From positions 1 to 64,000 of the forward strand of contig CAJWBQ010000023.1 in the NCBI GenBank assembly GCA_913020115.1: DNA of 64,000 nucleotides, written 5' to 3'. Below the pieces are notes generated by a model. The model did no database searches. It was given only the letters and a program-made list of their open reading frames with translations, and was not told the origin of the DNA. The stretch is from an uncultured Cellvibrionales bacterium. GTDB taxonomy: Bacteria; Pseudomonadota; Gammaproteobacteria; Pseudomonadales; Cellvibrionaceae. Shown piece by piece: positions 43,045 through 51,819 of the stretch (within the stretch, counting starts at the first letter, position 1; each line of letters opens with the position of its first letter). Both the position numbers and the translations under genes were made by a program.

Positions 43045-44328
43045 TCAATTGGCAACAACCCGATTTCTGCCCGTATCTTTCGCTTGATAAACAGCCTTAT
43101 CAGCTCGATCAAACATGCTGGCAAAACCTTCGCCCTCGCTGTCACGCATCGAACACACACCAAAACTGGCCGTAATGTCCCGACCCGCCGGTTTTAATTT
43201 TTCAACCATTTCGCGAATAAACTCGGCTTTTTTTGTGGCTTCAATTAAGTCGCAACGATCCAACAAAATGACAAACTCCTCACCGCCGTAGCGACTGACG
43301 ATATCTTCATCACGGCAGCTTCGATTCAATTCGCCCCCCACCGCGGAGAGCACTTCATCGCCCACGGCGTGACCTAAGGTGTCATTAATTAACTTAAAAT
43401 GATCGATGTCGACCATAATCATGCTCAAAGGATGGGAATGACGCAGCGCCTGCGCAATGCGTTTTGGCACCGCATCCATCAAAAAATGACGATTGTACAA
43501 GCCTGTTAATTGATCAACTAGGGCCAGCTCCCGCAACTTGTCCTGCTGGGTATTCAGCTGTTTCATCAAGAGCTGTGTCTGTATCAGGTTATTCACCCTT
43601 GCCTTCAGCTCTTCGCCAAGCACTGGCTTTTGCACATAGTCATTAATGCCGCAGCGGAAAAGTTCCAGGCGCCGCGCCGTATCACTGAAAGAACTCATGG
43701 CCACGACGGGTACCTGTCGCTTGCCCTCATCTTCGTGATGGCGGATGGCGCGAACCAAGGAAGTACCACTGAGCTCTCCCGCCAATAAAATATCAGTGAG
43801 CACCAAATCGTAATCATGTTCCAGAAAAGCGGCTTCGGCTTCTTCGCCCGTGGTGAAATGGTTCACGCTGTGGTCGTTTTCCTCTAAGGTGGCACGAGTT
43901 GCTAAAGCCACGCTCAAATTGTCTTCAACGTATAAAATATGCCCAGCTCCCCGCCCAGCTCGCAACAATTGATTGGTAAATTGACTTAAGTAGTATTCGA
44001 AGTTCGTAAAATCTTTTTTCCGAAACACTTCGGTAATACCCAGCGAAAAAGCCTTTTCCAGCACCTCGTGGCTATAATTAGAGGTGAGTAATAGTACGGC
44101 GGCACCGTTATTGGATGAGGTATCCAGACGAATTTTGCCCGCCAGTTCGTAGCTGTCCCCGTCCGGCAGCTCAGCGGCCATGCAGATCAATTCGAAAACT
44201 GCGGTTTGGCAAAGCTGCTCGGCCTCCTGGGCACCTCTCGCCTCGCTAGTTATAAAATCATTCGATTCGAGCGCCGAGCTTAAAATGCGTCGGTAAGAGC
44301 GGGATGGATCAACAATCAATGCATTCAT
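43045..44328 (-). CDS. Diguanylate cyclase with two receiver domains
   Basis: This 427-residue response regulator has two receivers and a GGDEF domain. Receiver 1 (about 1-118) has no acceptor Asp where one is expected (LICMAAELPDG), so it looks degenerate. Receiver 2 (about 129-250) has Asp179 (LVLTDILL) and Lys in YVQKPVLG. The GGDEF domain (about 265-425) holds GGEEF at 348-352 and an RxxD inhibitory site at 339-342, so it should make c-di-GMP under product control. It lies upstream of the STAS gene, 122 nt away. It links chemosensory input to a sessile or biofilm switch, by inference. Confidence 0.9.
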   Translation of the reverse strand: MNALIVDPSRSYRRILSSALESNDFITSEARGAQEAEQLCQTAVFELICMAAELPDGDSYELAGKIRLDTSSNNGAAVLLLTSNYSHEVLEKAFSLGITEVFRKKDFTNFEYYLSQFTNQLLRAGRGAGHILYVEDNLSVALATRATLEENDHSVNHFTTGEEAEAAFLEHDYDLVLTDILLAGELSGTSLVRAIRHHEDEGKRQVPVVAMSSFSDTARRLELFRCGINDYVQKPVLGEELKARVNNLIQTQLLMKQLNTQQDKLRELALVDQLTGLYNRHFLMDAVPKRIAQALRHSHPLSMIMVDIDHFKLINDTLGHAVGDEVLSAVGGELNRSCRDEDIVSRYGGEEFVILLDRCDLIEATKKAEFIREMVEKLKPAGRDITASFGVCSMRDSEGEGFASMFDRADKAVYQAKDTGRNRVVAN

Positions 44329-44572
44329 ATATTCAAGTCAACAGGAGAACAGTCTTCAAGAGTATAGACCATCTCTGCGCTGAAACTTTAATAGTAATCA
44401 TCCAAAAATAATTCTAGCCCTCGGGTGACTTTTTTGTGCTCAAAAAATGATCGGGGGGGCGGTCGCGCTTGGTAGGCCTTGTTTGACGGATGCAACAACT
44501 CACAAACAAAGTTGCGGTACTATCCTGCAGTTTTAATGTTGGGCGCCCACTAATGCTGCGCCCTTCACTAAG

Positions 44573-45535
44573 CTAGCGCTCCCCTACATATTCAACACCT
44601 GGCAATACACAGAGCATCTCGTAGAGTAAATTGGCCCCAACCAAAGAAGTATTATGAGAGGTGTCATAAGGCGGAGAGACTTCCACCAAATCTCCACCCA
44701 CAACGTTCAGCCCTTTGCAGCCGCGTACAATCTCAATACCCTGCATCACCGTTAAACCACCTATTTCCGCCGTGCCAGTACCTGGCGCAAAGGCCGGATC
44801 TAAACCGTCGATATCAAAGCTAATGTAAACGGGCCCGCCGCCAACCTTACTTCTCACTTCAGCCATTAGCGGTGTTAGTGACTTATGCCAACACTCTTCA
44901 GCTTGCACCACGCGAAAACCTTGATCCCGGGACCAATTGTATTCATCGGCGGAATAACCCGTGCCGCGCAAGCCAATCTGCACAACTCGCTCACAGTCGA
45001 GCAAACCCTCTTCTACCGCTCGGCGAAAAGGCGTGCCATGGGCAATTTTTTCACCAAACATGTTGTCATTGATATCAGCATGAGCATCGATGTGCACCAA
45101 GCCGACGGGCCCATGCTGCTTTCTTAAGGCCCTCAGAATAGGTAGGGCTATGGTGTGGTCGCCGCCCATCGTAAGAGGGTTGATGCCTTGAGCCATCAAA
45201 TTGTCGTAAAACTCCTCGATGATGCCCATGCTCTTTTGCAAATTAAATGTATTGATGGGCACATCACCAATGTCCGCCACAGACAAGCTGTTAAAAGGGC
45301 TTGCCCCCGTCGATACGTTAAATGGTCTTAACATTCTACTTTCGTCGCGAATTTCTCGGGGCGCCAAGCGAGCGCCAGGCCGGTTAGACGTGCCTATATC
45401 AAAAGGAACACCCACAAAACCAACATCGAGACCGGCATGGGGCTCCATTGCCGGCAGGCGCATAAATGTGGCCGGTCCGCCAAAGCGAGGCATGTCGTTG
45501 CCACCAAGAGGCTGATGAAATACTTTATCTGTCAT
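44573..45535 (-). CDS. Agmatinase/guanidinobutyrase-family ureohydrolase
   Basis: This 320-residue manganese enzyme hydrolyses a guanidino compound to an amine and urea. Metal-binding motifs are complete: GGDHTIALPIL, DAHADINDN and SFDIDGLDPAFAPGTGTAEIGGL. The N-terminal MTDKVFHQPLGGNDMPRFGG and C-terminal VEVSPPYDTSHNTSLVGANLLYEMLC fit the GbuA (4-guanidinobutyrase) and SpeB branch; GbuA is a bit more likely by length and by my recollection of the Pseudomonas protein, but not proven. AAGG lies 8-9 nt ahead of the start. It is divergent from the acetolactate synthase gene, with a 306-bp gap. Confidence 0.88.
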   Translation of the reverse strand: MTDKVFHQPLGGNDMPRFGGPATFMRLPAMEPHAGLDVGFVGVPFDIGTSNRPGARLAPREIRDESRMLRPFNVSTGASPFNSLSVADIGDVPINTFNLQKSMGIIEEFYDNLMAQGINPLTMGGDHTIALPILRALRKQHGPVGLVHIDAHADINDNMFGEKIAHGTPFRRAVEEGLLDCERVVQIGLRGTGYSADEYNWSRDQGFRVVQAEECWHKSLTPLMAEVRSKVGGGPVYISFDIDGLDPAFAPGTGTAEIGGLTVMQGIEIVRGCKGLNVVGGDLVEVSPPYDTSHNTSLVGANLLYEMLCVLPGVEYVGER

Positions 45536-45841
45536 TGCTGTAACCTTTACATCGGTTTGCGGAATAAGTTTTATACTGGCGAAATCAGTCTAACGGCTTC
45601 GGGCGATGAATTCTTCTAAATCAATCCACCGAAAGCGAAGATTCACGGGGCATCAGGCGAAAATAAGGGAGGAAATTTGGGGCTCATTTCCTCAAGTTCA
45701 TTTACTATAGTGTTCTGATTTGATCTGCAGCGTTTAAATACAAACCATAGTTCAGTCGAGCACTACCCGTGCAAAAAACCAGCAGTGATGCGCAAGCCAC
45801 CCCTTTGCGTGCCCAAACCACCACTTAGCTAGAGAGAAGCC
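45536..45841. promoter_or_regulatory. 306-bp divergent intergenic region
   Basis: This gap between the ureohydrolase (minus) and the acetolactate synthase gene (plus) should carry both promoters. It holds one clear inverted repeat (45669-45676 with 45686-45693, GAGGAAAT/ATTTCCTC with 9 nt between). I see no leader peptide with repeated branched-chain codons as in classical ilv attenuators, and no consensus riboswitch. GAGAGAAG stands just ahead of the plus-strand ATG. Confidence 0.5.
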
Positions 45842-47737
45842 ATGAGCTCACCAAACACTCCCCACTCTGAAGATAACGTTACCTACGTTAACGTTGGCAC
45901 CATCACCGGAGGCCAACTTTCTGACATCAAAGCCGACCAGCGCCCACAGGCCCTGCGTGGCGCACAAATATTAGCTCGCTGTTTAAAGCTGCAAAACGTC
46001 GACACAATTTTTGGCTATCCCGGGGGCGCCAATTTAGAAATTTTTGATGTGCTGAGTGAGTTTGACATTAAGTGCGTGCGCACCGAACACGAACAGGGCG
46101 CGGCACATGCCGCTCAAGGCTATGCCCGAGCAACAGGAAACGTGGGTGTGTGCCTAGCAACCTCAGGCCCCGGGGCAACCAACTTAGTCACCGGCATTGC
46201 CGATGCCAACAGTGACTCTACGCCCATTGTGACAATCACCGGCAATGTACCCAGCCACCTTCTTGGTAAGAATGCCTTTCAAGAAGTAGACATTGTGGCG
46301 ATTACAGCGCCCATTACGAAAAAAAATTATCTCGTCACTCGCGTCGCCGATATCCCTGAAATTGTCTCTGAAGCTTTTGCTTTGGCCGGTGGCAATCGTC
46401 CGGGCCCAGTGCTTATAGATATCCCTAAAGACATCCAGCAACAGTATCCTAGGGACCCTGAGGGTAACTACACTCCACCGAGAATGCCCGCAGTCATTGA
46501 GCCGCCAGAAAAATTTGTTGGCGGCATCAGTGAAACGCAACTTGAAGAGTGTCGGCGATTAATTACTGAAGCCGAACGCCCCGTGATTTATGCCGGCGGC
46601 GGTATTGTGTCATCCGATAGTCACGAGCTACTACTGGAATTTGCTGAACATTTACAATGCCCGGTTACCACCACTCTAATGGGCTGGGGCGCCTTCCCTC
46701 CCGGCCACCCTTTGGCTTTGCATATTCTGGGAATGCACGGAAGCAAATACGCCAATGTGGCGGTCAATGAGGCGGACTTAGTTTTGGCCCTTGGGGTTCG
46801 CTTTGACGACCGCGTCACCGGAAAGGTAGAGGCATTCATTGCCCACGGAAAAATTATCCACATCGATATCGACGCCAGTGAACTGAACAAAAACAAACCC
46901 GTAACACTGCCCGTATGCGCCGACATTAAACCCGCTTTACAGCAGCTCATTGAGGTTTGCCCCAACAAGCAACACCCAGAGTGGTGTCATACCTTAAGCG
47001 AGCTACGTCGCGAATATCCGATGCGGCCACCAAGAGAAGAAAACGCTGAAACTGGCGCCATCAATCCTCAAGCCGCCATTCGTTTAATCAGTGATATTAC
47101 TCAAGGCGAGGCCATTGTGAGTTTAGGTGTGGGGCAACACCAAATGTGGGCCATGCAGCACTATTTAAGTCGCCAAACTCGATCATTTTTGAGCAGCTCA
47201 GGTTTTGGCACTATGGGTTACGGCCTACCGGCGGCCATTGGCGCTAAAGTCGCCAGCCCCGAACGCACGGTCATTGATATTGACGGCGATGGTTCGCTCA
47301 ACATGACCATTCATGAATTGGCTACCTGCCATCGTTACCGCATTGGTGTGAAAGTTGTAGTGATCAATAACCAATGGCTGGGAATGGTGCGTCAGTGGCA
47401 GGATATGATTTACGATGGTCAGCGTTCTGGTTCGAACTTAGCAGACCCCATGTCACAGGTAAAACGAGAAGATGAACAGGACATTTACCCTGACTTCATT
47501 ACCATTGCCAAAGGTTACCGAGTGAACGCAGAGCGAGTGAGGCGATTCAGCGAATTGCCCGCTGCCATAGAAAGAATGCTCGCCGACCCCAACGAACCCT
47601 ACCTATTGGATATCATCGTTGAAAGCGAAGAAAATGTTTTCCCAATGATACCGGCGGGCGGCACATACAAAGATATTATTATGTGCGCCGAGGACATGCC
47701 TAGCGCCGCCAAAGAAAGCCAAGGTTCGAATATTTAG
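45842..47737 (+). CDS. ilvB: Acetolactate synthase large subunit (IlvB type)
   Basis: This 631-residue ThDP-dependent enzyme makes acetolactate from pyruvate (or the 2-aceto-2-hydroxybutyrate). Residues about 40-205 hold the TPP pyrimidine domain (IFGYPGGANLEIFDVL, then HEQGAAHAAQGYARATGNVG), the FAD-binding centre follows (about 240-380), and the ThDP domain (about 430-600) has GSGFGTMGYGLPAAIGA and DIDGDGSLNMTIHELAT with Mg ligands. The C-terminus ends in PMIPAGGTYKDII, typical of IlvB. A roughly 38-residue extension precedes the core. YPGGANLEIFD differs from the common YPGGAIMPVYD. No ilvN/ilvH small subunit lies in the window. Confidence 0.92.
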   Translation: MSSPNTPHSEDNVTYVNVGTITGGQLSDIKADQRPQALRGAQILARCLKLQNVDTIFGYPGGANLEIFDVLSEFDIKCVRTEHEQGAAHAAQGYARATGNVGVCLATSGPGATNLVTGIADANSDSTPIVTITGNVPSHLLGKNAFQEVDIVAITAPITKKNYLVTRVADIPEIVSEAFALAGGNRPGPVLIDIPKDIQQQYPRDPEGNYTPPRMPAVIEPPEKFVGGISETQLEECRRLITEAERPVIYAGGGIVSSDSHELLLEFAEHLQCPVTTTLMGWGAFPPGHPLALHILGMHGSKYANVAVNEADLVLALGVRFDDRVTGKVEAFIAHGKIIHIDIDASELNKNKPVTLPVCADIKPALQQLIEVCPNKQHPEWCHTLSELRREYPMRPPREENAETGAINPQAAIRLISDITQGEAIVSLGVGQHQMWAMQHYLSRQTRSFLSSSGFGTMGYGLPAAIGAKVASPERTVIDIDGDGSLNMTIHELATCHRYRIGVKVVVINNQWLGMVRQWQDMIYDGQRSGSNLADPMSQVKREDEQDIYPDFITIAKGYRVNAERVRRFSELPAAIERMLADPNEPYLLDIIVESEENVFPMIPAGGTYKDIIMCAEDMPSAAKESQGSNI

Positions 47738-47779
47738 CCCAAAAAAATAACAATAATTAGTTTGGATATCGAGAAATTT

Positions 47780-49096
47780 ATGAGCAAAAATAATATTCTC
47801 TCAACTCGCAAAGGTCGTTTCACCTCCTTTGGTATTCTCTACATTACCGAAGGAATTCCCCTCGGTTTTACCGCCACCGCCATGGCGGCCTATATGCGCA
47901 CCCAAGGCGTTAGCGCTACAGAGATTGGGGGGTTTTTAGCCGTTCTCTATCTACCCTGGGCTTTCAAATGGGCCTGGGCGCCGCTGATTGATTTGATACC
48001 ACTGCGCCAGCACGGGGGGCGTAAAACTTGGATATTGGGCTGCCAAATTATGATGGTGCTCTCTCTGATGTCTTTTGCCCTGATTGATATGGGTAATGCA
48101 ATGTCGATGATGATTGCGCTCGCATTGGTAAATAATTTCTTTGGCTCTCTGCAAGATGTTGCCATCGATTCCTTGGCCGTAAGCACTTTAGAAAAAGATG
48201 AGCTGGGTAGAGCCAACGGTTTTATGTTTGGTGGTGCTTATCTCGGTCAGGCGCTGGGTGGCAGCGGCGCCTTGTTTCTCGCCGACAAATTCGGCTTTAT
48301 GAGTACCTTCCCCTACATAGCGCTACTGCTGATAATCGTTTTAACTCTCGTCACCCGCCGCTTGTACGACCCAATTTGTTCGCAAGCAGGTGAAGCCGAC
48401 AGCGGCGATTTACTCAAGAAAATGCTTATCCAAATCCGCCTATTTTTACGCGAACTGTATGCTGGTTTTTTTAAATCTGGCAAAGGCCCGCAAGTGGGTG
48501 TTGCCTTCGCATTGTTACCTGCTGGCGCCATGGCCATTTCATCGGTAACGGGTTCAACACTGCAAGTTGATTTGGGTATGGATCAAGGAGATATTGCCGA
48601 AATTTCTATGTATGCCGGTATTCTCTCTGCCCTAGGCTGCGTGGTGGGAGGCTGGATGGGAGATAAGATGGGACAGCGACGCCACATCGCACTATGGTAT
48701 GCGTGCTCCGCTTTACCCGTATTCTATTTAGCTTGGCTGCTAAACGATCAGGAAGGCACAGGCAATTTAACCATTGCACAATATTATCCTGTAGCACTCA
48801 TTGCGGCCTTAATTACCGGCTTATATTATGGCGTGGGCAGCGCGGTATTTATGGGGCTCACTAATCCTTTGGTGGCGGCCACTCAGTTTACCGGGTATAT
48901 GGCTTTGAAAAATATCGCACTTTCGTATTCAAATTATTGGCAGGGCGCCGCGGTTGATGATCTCGGTTACAGCTTCGTATTTTTTGTTGACGGCCTAGTG
49001 GTGATGCTGCCGATTTTATTGTTGCCGTTTATGGTGCCGAGAAAAAAAGCAGAAAGCGCTCGACCCATGAGCGCCCCCATGCCGGAAGCAAGTTGA
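47780..49096 (+). CDS. MFS transporter, AmpG/PAT-like
   Basis: This 438-residue inner-membrane protein has about 12 transmembrane segments. The start is typical of the AmpG/PAT group (YITEGIPLGFTATAMAAYM, then LYLPWAFKWAWAPLIDLIP). AmpG imports anhydromuropeptides and PAT members carry acetyl-CoA or other solutes; the substrate here is unknown. GAGAAAT lies 6 nt ahead of the ATG at 47780; a TTG at 47762 is possible. It follows ilvB after a 42-nt gap, so the two may share a transcript. Confidence 0.85.
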   Translation: MSKNNILSTRKGRFTSFGILYITEGIPLGFTATAMAAYMRTQGVSATEIGGFLAVLYLPWAFKWAWAPLIDLIPLRQHGGRKTWILGCQIMMVLSLMSFALIDMGNAMSMMIALALVNNFFGSLQDVAIDSLAVSTLEKDELGRANGFMFGGAYLGQALGGSGALFLADKFGFMSTFPYIALLLIIVLTLVTRRLYDPICSQAGEADSGDLLKKMLIQIRLFLRELYAGFFKSGKGPQVGVAFALLPAGAMAISSVTGSTLQVDLGMDQGDIAEISMYAGILSALGCVVGGWMGDKMGQRRHIALWYACSALPVFYLAWLLNDQEGTGNLTIAQYYPVALIAALITGLYYGVGSAVFMGLTNPLVAATQFTGYMALKNIALSYSNYWQGAAVDDLGYSFVFFVDGLVVMLPILLLPFMVPRKKAESARPMSAPMPEAS

Positions 49097-49108
49097 TACA
49101 GCCTGCTA

Positions 49109-49687
49109 CTAGGCGATTAGGCCCTTAGCCTGTAACGCTGTTACCTTGGCTTTAATCATTGACCAAAGCTCTGAGTTGACGTTTTCTACACCGGCATTTT
49201 TACTCAGAATTTGCTCAGCGCTAATGCCGTGCTCTATCCAGCTGCCGCCCTCGTTTTGCAGGTTTTGCATGACGGGGATCACACGATCAACGCCCTTGGC
49301 AAAAAGCGCCTCGGGGCTGGAAGAGTGTTCGAACTCCATCCATATCGCTAATAAAGGTTCGCCAACCGTTTTCGGCAGCAAAGAAAATATTCGCTGAGCC
49401 GCGAGGGTTTCATTTTCTGTGTCCAAGTGATTAGCGTCATAAGCAAACTTATCACCGGTATCAATCTCCACAACATCATGCAGCAACAGCATTTTAATGA
49501 CTTTGCCCTCGTCGAGCTGCGATTTCGCATAGGGCAACAGAGACATAGCCAACATTGCCACCTGCCAACTGTGTTCAGCAGAATTTTCATAGCGACTTTG
49601 ATTCACAACTTTTATTCTACGCTCAACGGCCTTTAACTTCTCAAGTTCAGTAATGAAGGCAATAATTTCTTCGAAGTCCTTAATCAA
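49109..49687 (-). CDS. HD-domain hydrolase (YfbR-like)
   Basis: This 192-residue HD-family phosphohydrolase has the metal motifs H-x(n)-HD: EHSWQVAMLAMSL (first His), then LLLHDVVEIDTGD (HD). It is closest to the YfbR/HDDC2 group of 5'-deoxynucleotidases, based on the YENSAEHSWQVA start; the assignment to nucleotides is by family. It ends 12 nt after the convergent MFS gene, with no terminator visible in the tiny gap. It is on the same strand as the FMN reductase upstream of it (gap 41 nt). Confidence 0.85.
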   Translation of the reverse strand: MIKDFEEIIAFITELEKLKAVERRIKVVNQSRYENSAEHSWQVAMLAMSLLPYAKSQLDEGKVIKMLLLHDVVEIDTGDKFAYDANHLDTENETLAAQRIFSLLPKTVGEPLLAIWMEFEHSSSPEALFAKGVDRVIPVMQNLQNEGGSWIEHGISAEQILSKNAGVENVNSELWSMIKAKVTALQAKGLIA

Positions 49688-49728
49688 AACAACGCTCCAT
49701 TAAATAAATTAAATCCATTTAAATTCGT

Positions 49729-50253
49729 TTAAACCAGCAATTCTACCGCGGCAAGCAATTGCTGATTGAGATCTTCGTTGCTTAAACAGCCCTTTTCTAC
49801 GTCAAAATTTTCACCAAAACTGGGCACCGATAAGCTCGCTCGTATATCCGCCGCGAAACGAGGCATTGAGGCCAAGGCTGTCGCCAAGACTGTGGCACCG
49901 CCACGCCCACCAGGCGATGTCGCCATTAACAGAGTAGGTTTGCCCTGGAATATTTTTGGTTGAATTCGTGAGCACCAGTCAAAGATGTTTTTGTAAGCGG
50001 CACTGTAAAAACCATTGTGCTCGGCAAAAGAAATAATGAGGGCGTCACAGCTAGCAATTTTTTCAAGGAAATCCTGGGCTAAACCAGGCTGGCCGGATTC
50101 ATTTTCCCTATCGATACTAAAAATAGGCATTTCATAATCATTGAGATCGAGCACTTCAACCTCTGCGCCTTTAACTAGACTGGCGGCGTAGGTCGCCAAT
50201 TGTTTATTGATTGAGGTTTTACTGTTGCTCGCGGCAAAGGCCAATACTTTCAT
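49729..50253 (-). CDS. NADPH-dependent FMN reductase family protein
   Basis: This 174-residue flavodoxin-fold reductase has the start MKVLAFAASNSKTSINKQLATYAA (FMN phosphate loop) and the FMN contact MATSPGGRGGATVL. It could reduce FMN or quinones; no partner is certain. The chain length is normal for the family. It sits between the DMT exporter (22-nt gap upstream) and the HD hydrolase on the same strand. Confidence 0.88.
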   Translation of the reverse strand: MKVLAFAASNSKTSINKQLATYAASLVKGAEVEVLDLNDYEMPIFSIDRENESGQPGLAQDFLEKIASCDALIISFAEHNGFYSAAYKNIFDWCSRIQPKIFQGKPTLLMATSPGGRGGATVLATALASMPRFAADIRASLSVPSFGENFDVEKGCLSNEDLNQQLLAAVELLV

Positions 50254-50275
50254 CGTCTATGTTCCTAAAAATAAT

Positions 50276-51175
50276 TTAAAGTTTGTTCGCTCGGAAAGCA
50301 GTCAAAATAGCTTTAGGCCTTAATACCCCTGAAGCCAAGCTCGTTCCTAAAATAATAGTAATGGCCGCCAGCACCATATTGAGAGTAACCACTTCATTCA
50401 ACAGCACCACGCCCCAAAACATACCAAACAACGGAATGAGTAAGGTTACGGAAATTGCTTTGGAGGTGCCCACATTGGCAATTAAGCGAAAATACATTAT
50501 GTAGGCAGCACCGGTACAAATGGAGGCCAAAATTAGGGCGTTGCCCCAACTCAATAAAGACGGAGGCTGCTGGGGCCACAGGTAAATTACAAATGGGAAC
50601 AGGACAATAGAAGCCGCAATCAAACTTCCTAGGGACAAGGTTAGCGAGTCAACCCCGGTCATATGAAGTTTGGTGTAGCTGGCCGAGACACCATAGCTAA
50701 AGGAAGCGCCCAAGCCCGCTGCCAAGGCTAGCTGGGTGGATTGCTGATCGAAAGTGCCAGCACTAACAACCAGTGCGACCACCCCAGAAAATCCCACAAA
50801 CAAACCCGCGACGCGCGCGACACTCAAGCTTTCTTTCAGCCAGACATAGGCAATGATGGCCCCTAGAATTGACACGGTGGCATTTATCACAGCAGTAAAA
50901 CCGGCAGACAAATGTAAGGTTGCATAGGCAAATAAGGAAAAAGGTAGTGCTGAGTTAAAGACGCCAATGAAAAGGATGTGTCGTTTATTTTGCCACAACA
51001 AATGCAGCGGTTTACGCATAACAAACACAGGCAAAAGCACCAGTGCGGCAAGCCCCACTCGAATACCAATGAGGGGAACAGGGCCAAACTCTGGCGCGGC
51101 AACGCGCATAAAAATAAACGACGCCCCCCAAACTGCGGCCAGTAATAGCAATTCTAAAAAATCAGACACTCTCAC
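50276..51175 (-). CDS. EamA/DMT-family transporter
   Basis: This 299-residue inner-membrane protein has 10 transmembrane segments in two EamA halves (about 5-135 and 150-285), with WGASFIFMRVAAPEFGPVPLIGIRV in the first and CTGAAYIMYFRLIANVGTSKA in the second. It probably exports a small metabolite. The GTG at 51175 (VSDFLELLLLAAVWG) is the likely start: it overlaps the stop of the shikimate kinase-like gene by 4 nt in GTGA fashion, and upstream in-frame sequence to 51253 lies inside that gene. Confidence 0.88.
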   Translation of the reverse strand: MRVSDFLELLLLAAVWGASFIFMRVAAPEFGPVPLIGIRVGLAALVLLPVFVMRKPLHLLWQNKRHILFIGVFNSALPFSLFAYATLHLSAGFTAVINATVSILGAIIAYVWLKESLSVARVAGLFVGFSGVVALVVSAGTFDQQSTQLALAAGLGASFSYGVSASYTKLHMTGVDSLTLSLGSLIAASIVLFPFVIYLWPQQPPSLLSWGNALILASICTGAAYIMYFRLIANVGTSKAISVTLLIPLFGMFWGVVLLNEVVTLNMVLAAITIILGTSLASGVLRPKAILTAFRANKL

Positions 51176-51672
51176 AATTGGCCTACTATCTGATCTACAA
51201 TTTCCTGCTGACTTAATCCATCGCAATGAATGACCAAATTTGCATAACGGCAATATAGGGCATTGCGCTCGTCAAACAGAGCTTCAAAACTTTGTTCAGG
51301 TCTACGCGCAATACCGCGTGTTTCATAGTTTTGAATGCGCCGGCGCAGCTCAGCTAAGCTGCAATCCAGAAAAACAATCGGCCCAAGTTGCGCCAGATGC
51401 TGCATACCCCGTTCACTGTATACGGCACTGCCGCCGGTGGCGATCACATGCTGAGAGAGGTCCACACTCAGCAAAGCTTGCTCTTCAATTTGGCGTAAAT
51501 TTAGGTAGTCGGTCTCATTGAGAATTTCTTGTAAAGTTTTGCCTTCTCGAACTTGAATAAGTACATCGGTATCCACAAAATCTCTGGCCGTTTCTTTCGC
51601 CAGTAGAACCCCTAAGGTGCTCTTACCCGCCCCGGGCATACCGATTAACACAATACTCTTAGACACACCCAA
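51172..51672 (-). CDS. Shikimate kinase-like protein
   Basis: This 166-residue P-loop kinase has Walker A GMPGAGKS (residues about 11-18), a DTD shikimate contact (about 36-38), the ATGGSAVYSERGM substrate loop and a lid containing RGIARRPEQ. This pattern fits shikimate kinase (AroK/AroL), which forms shikimate 3-phosphate in aromatic amino-acid synthesis. There is no aroB beside it, so it may be a second or divergent copy. It overlaps the DMT exporter start by 4 nt; co-translation is likely. Confidence 0.82.
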   Translation of the reverse strand: MGVSKSIVLIGMPGAGKSTLGVLLAKETARDFVDTDVLIQVREGKTLQEILNETDYLNLRQIEEQALLSVDLSQHVIATGGSAVYSERGMQHLAQLGPIVFLDCSLAELRRRIQNYETRGIARRPEQSFEALFDERNALYCRYANLVIHCDGLSQQEIVDQIVGQL

Positions 51673-51819
51673 CCTCGCTCAATACTGGAATTCCAACAGC
51701 GGGCATTATGCCAGAGTTCTGTCCAAAATCGCAGGTACTGCTGCTACACCCCAAGTATAAAACAGTCTATACTCCCAATAATTAACACCTAATTACACTT
51801 ACATGAGAAAATTTGGAAC

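Noticed and set aside
45842..47737. AruI-type 2-ketoarginine decarboxylase, given the divergent guanidinobutyrase-like gene
   Set aside because: The C-terminus (PMIPAGGTYKDII) and the N-terminal EQGAAHAAQGYA region fit acetolactate synthase better. Kept as an open alternative in the finding.
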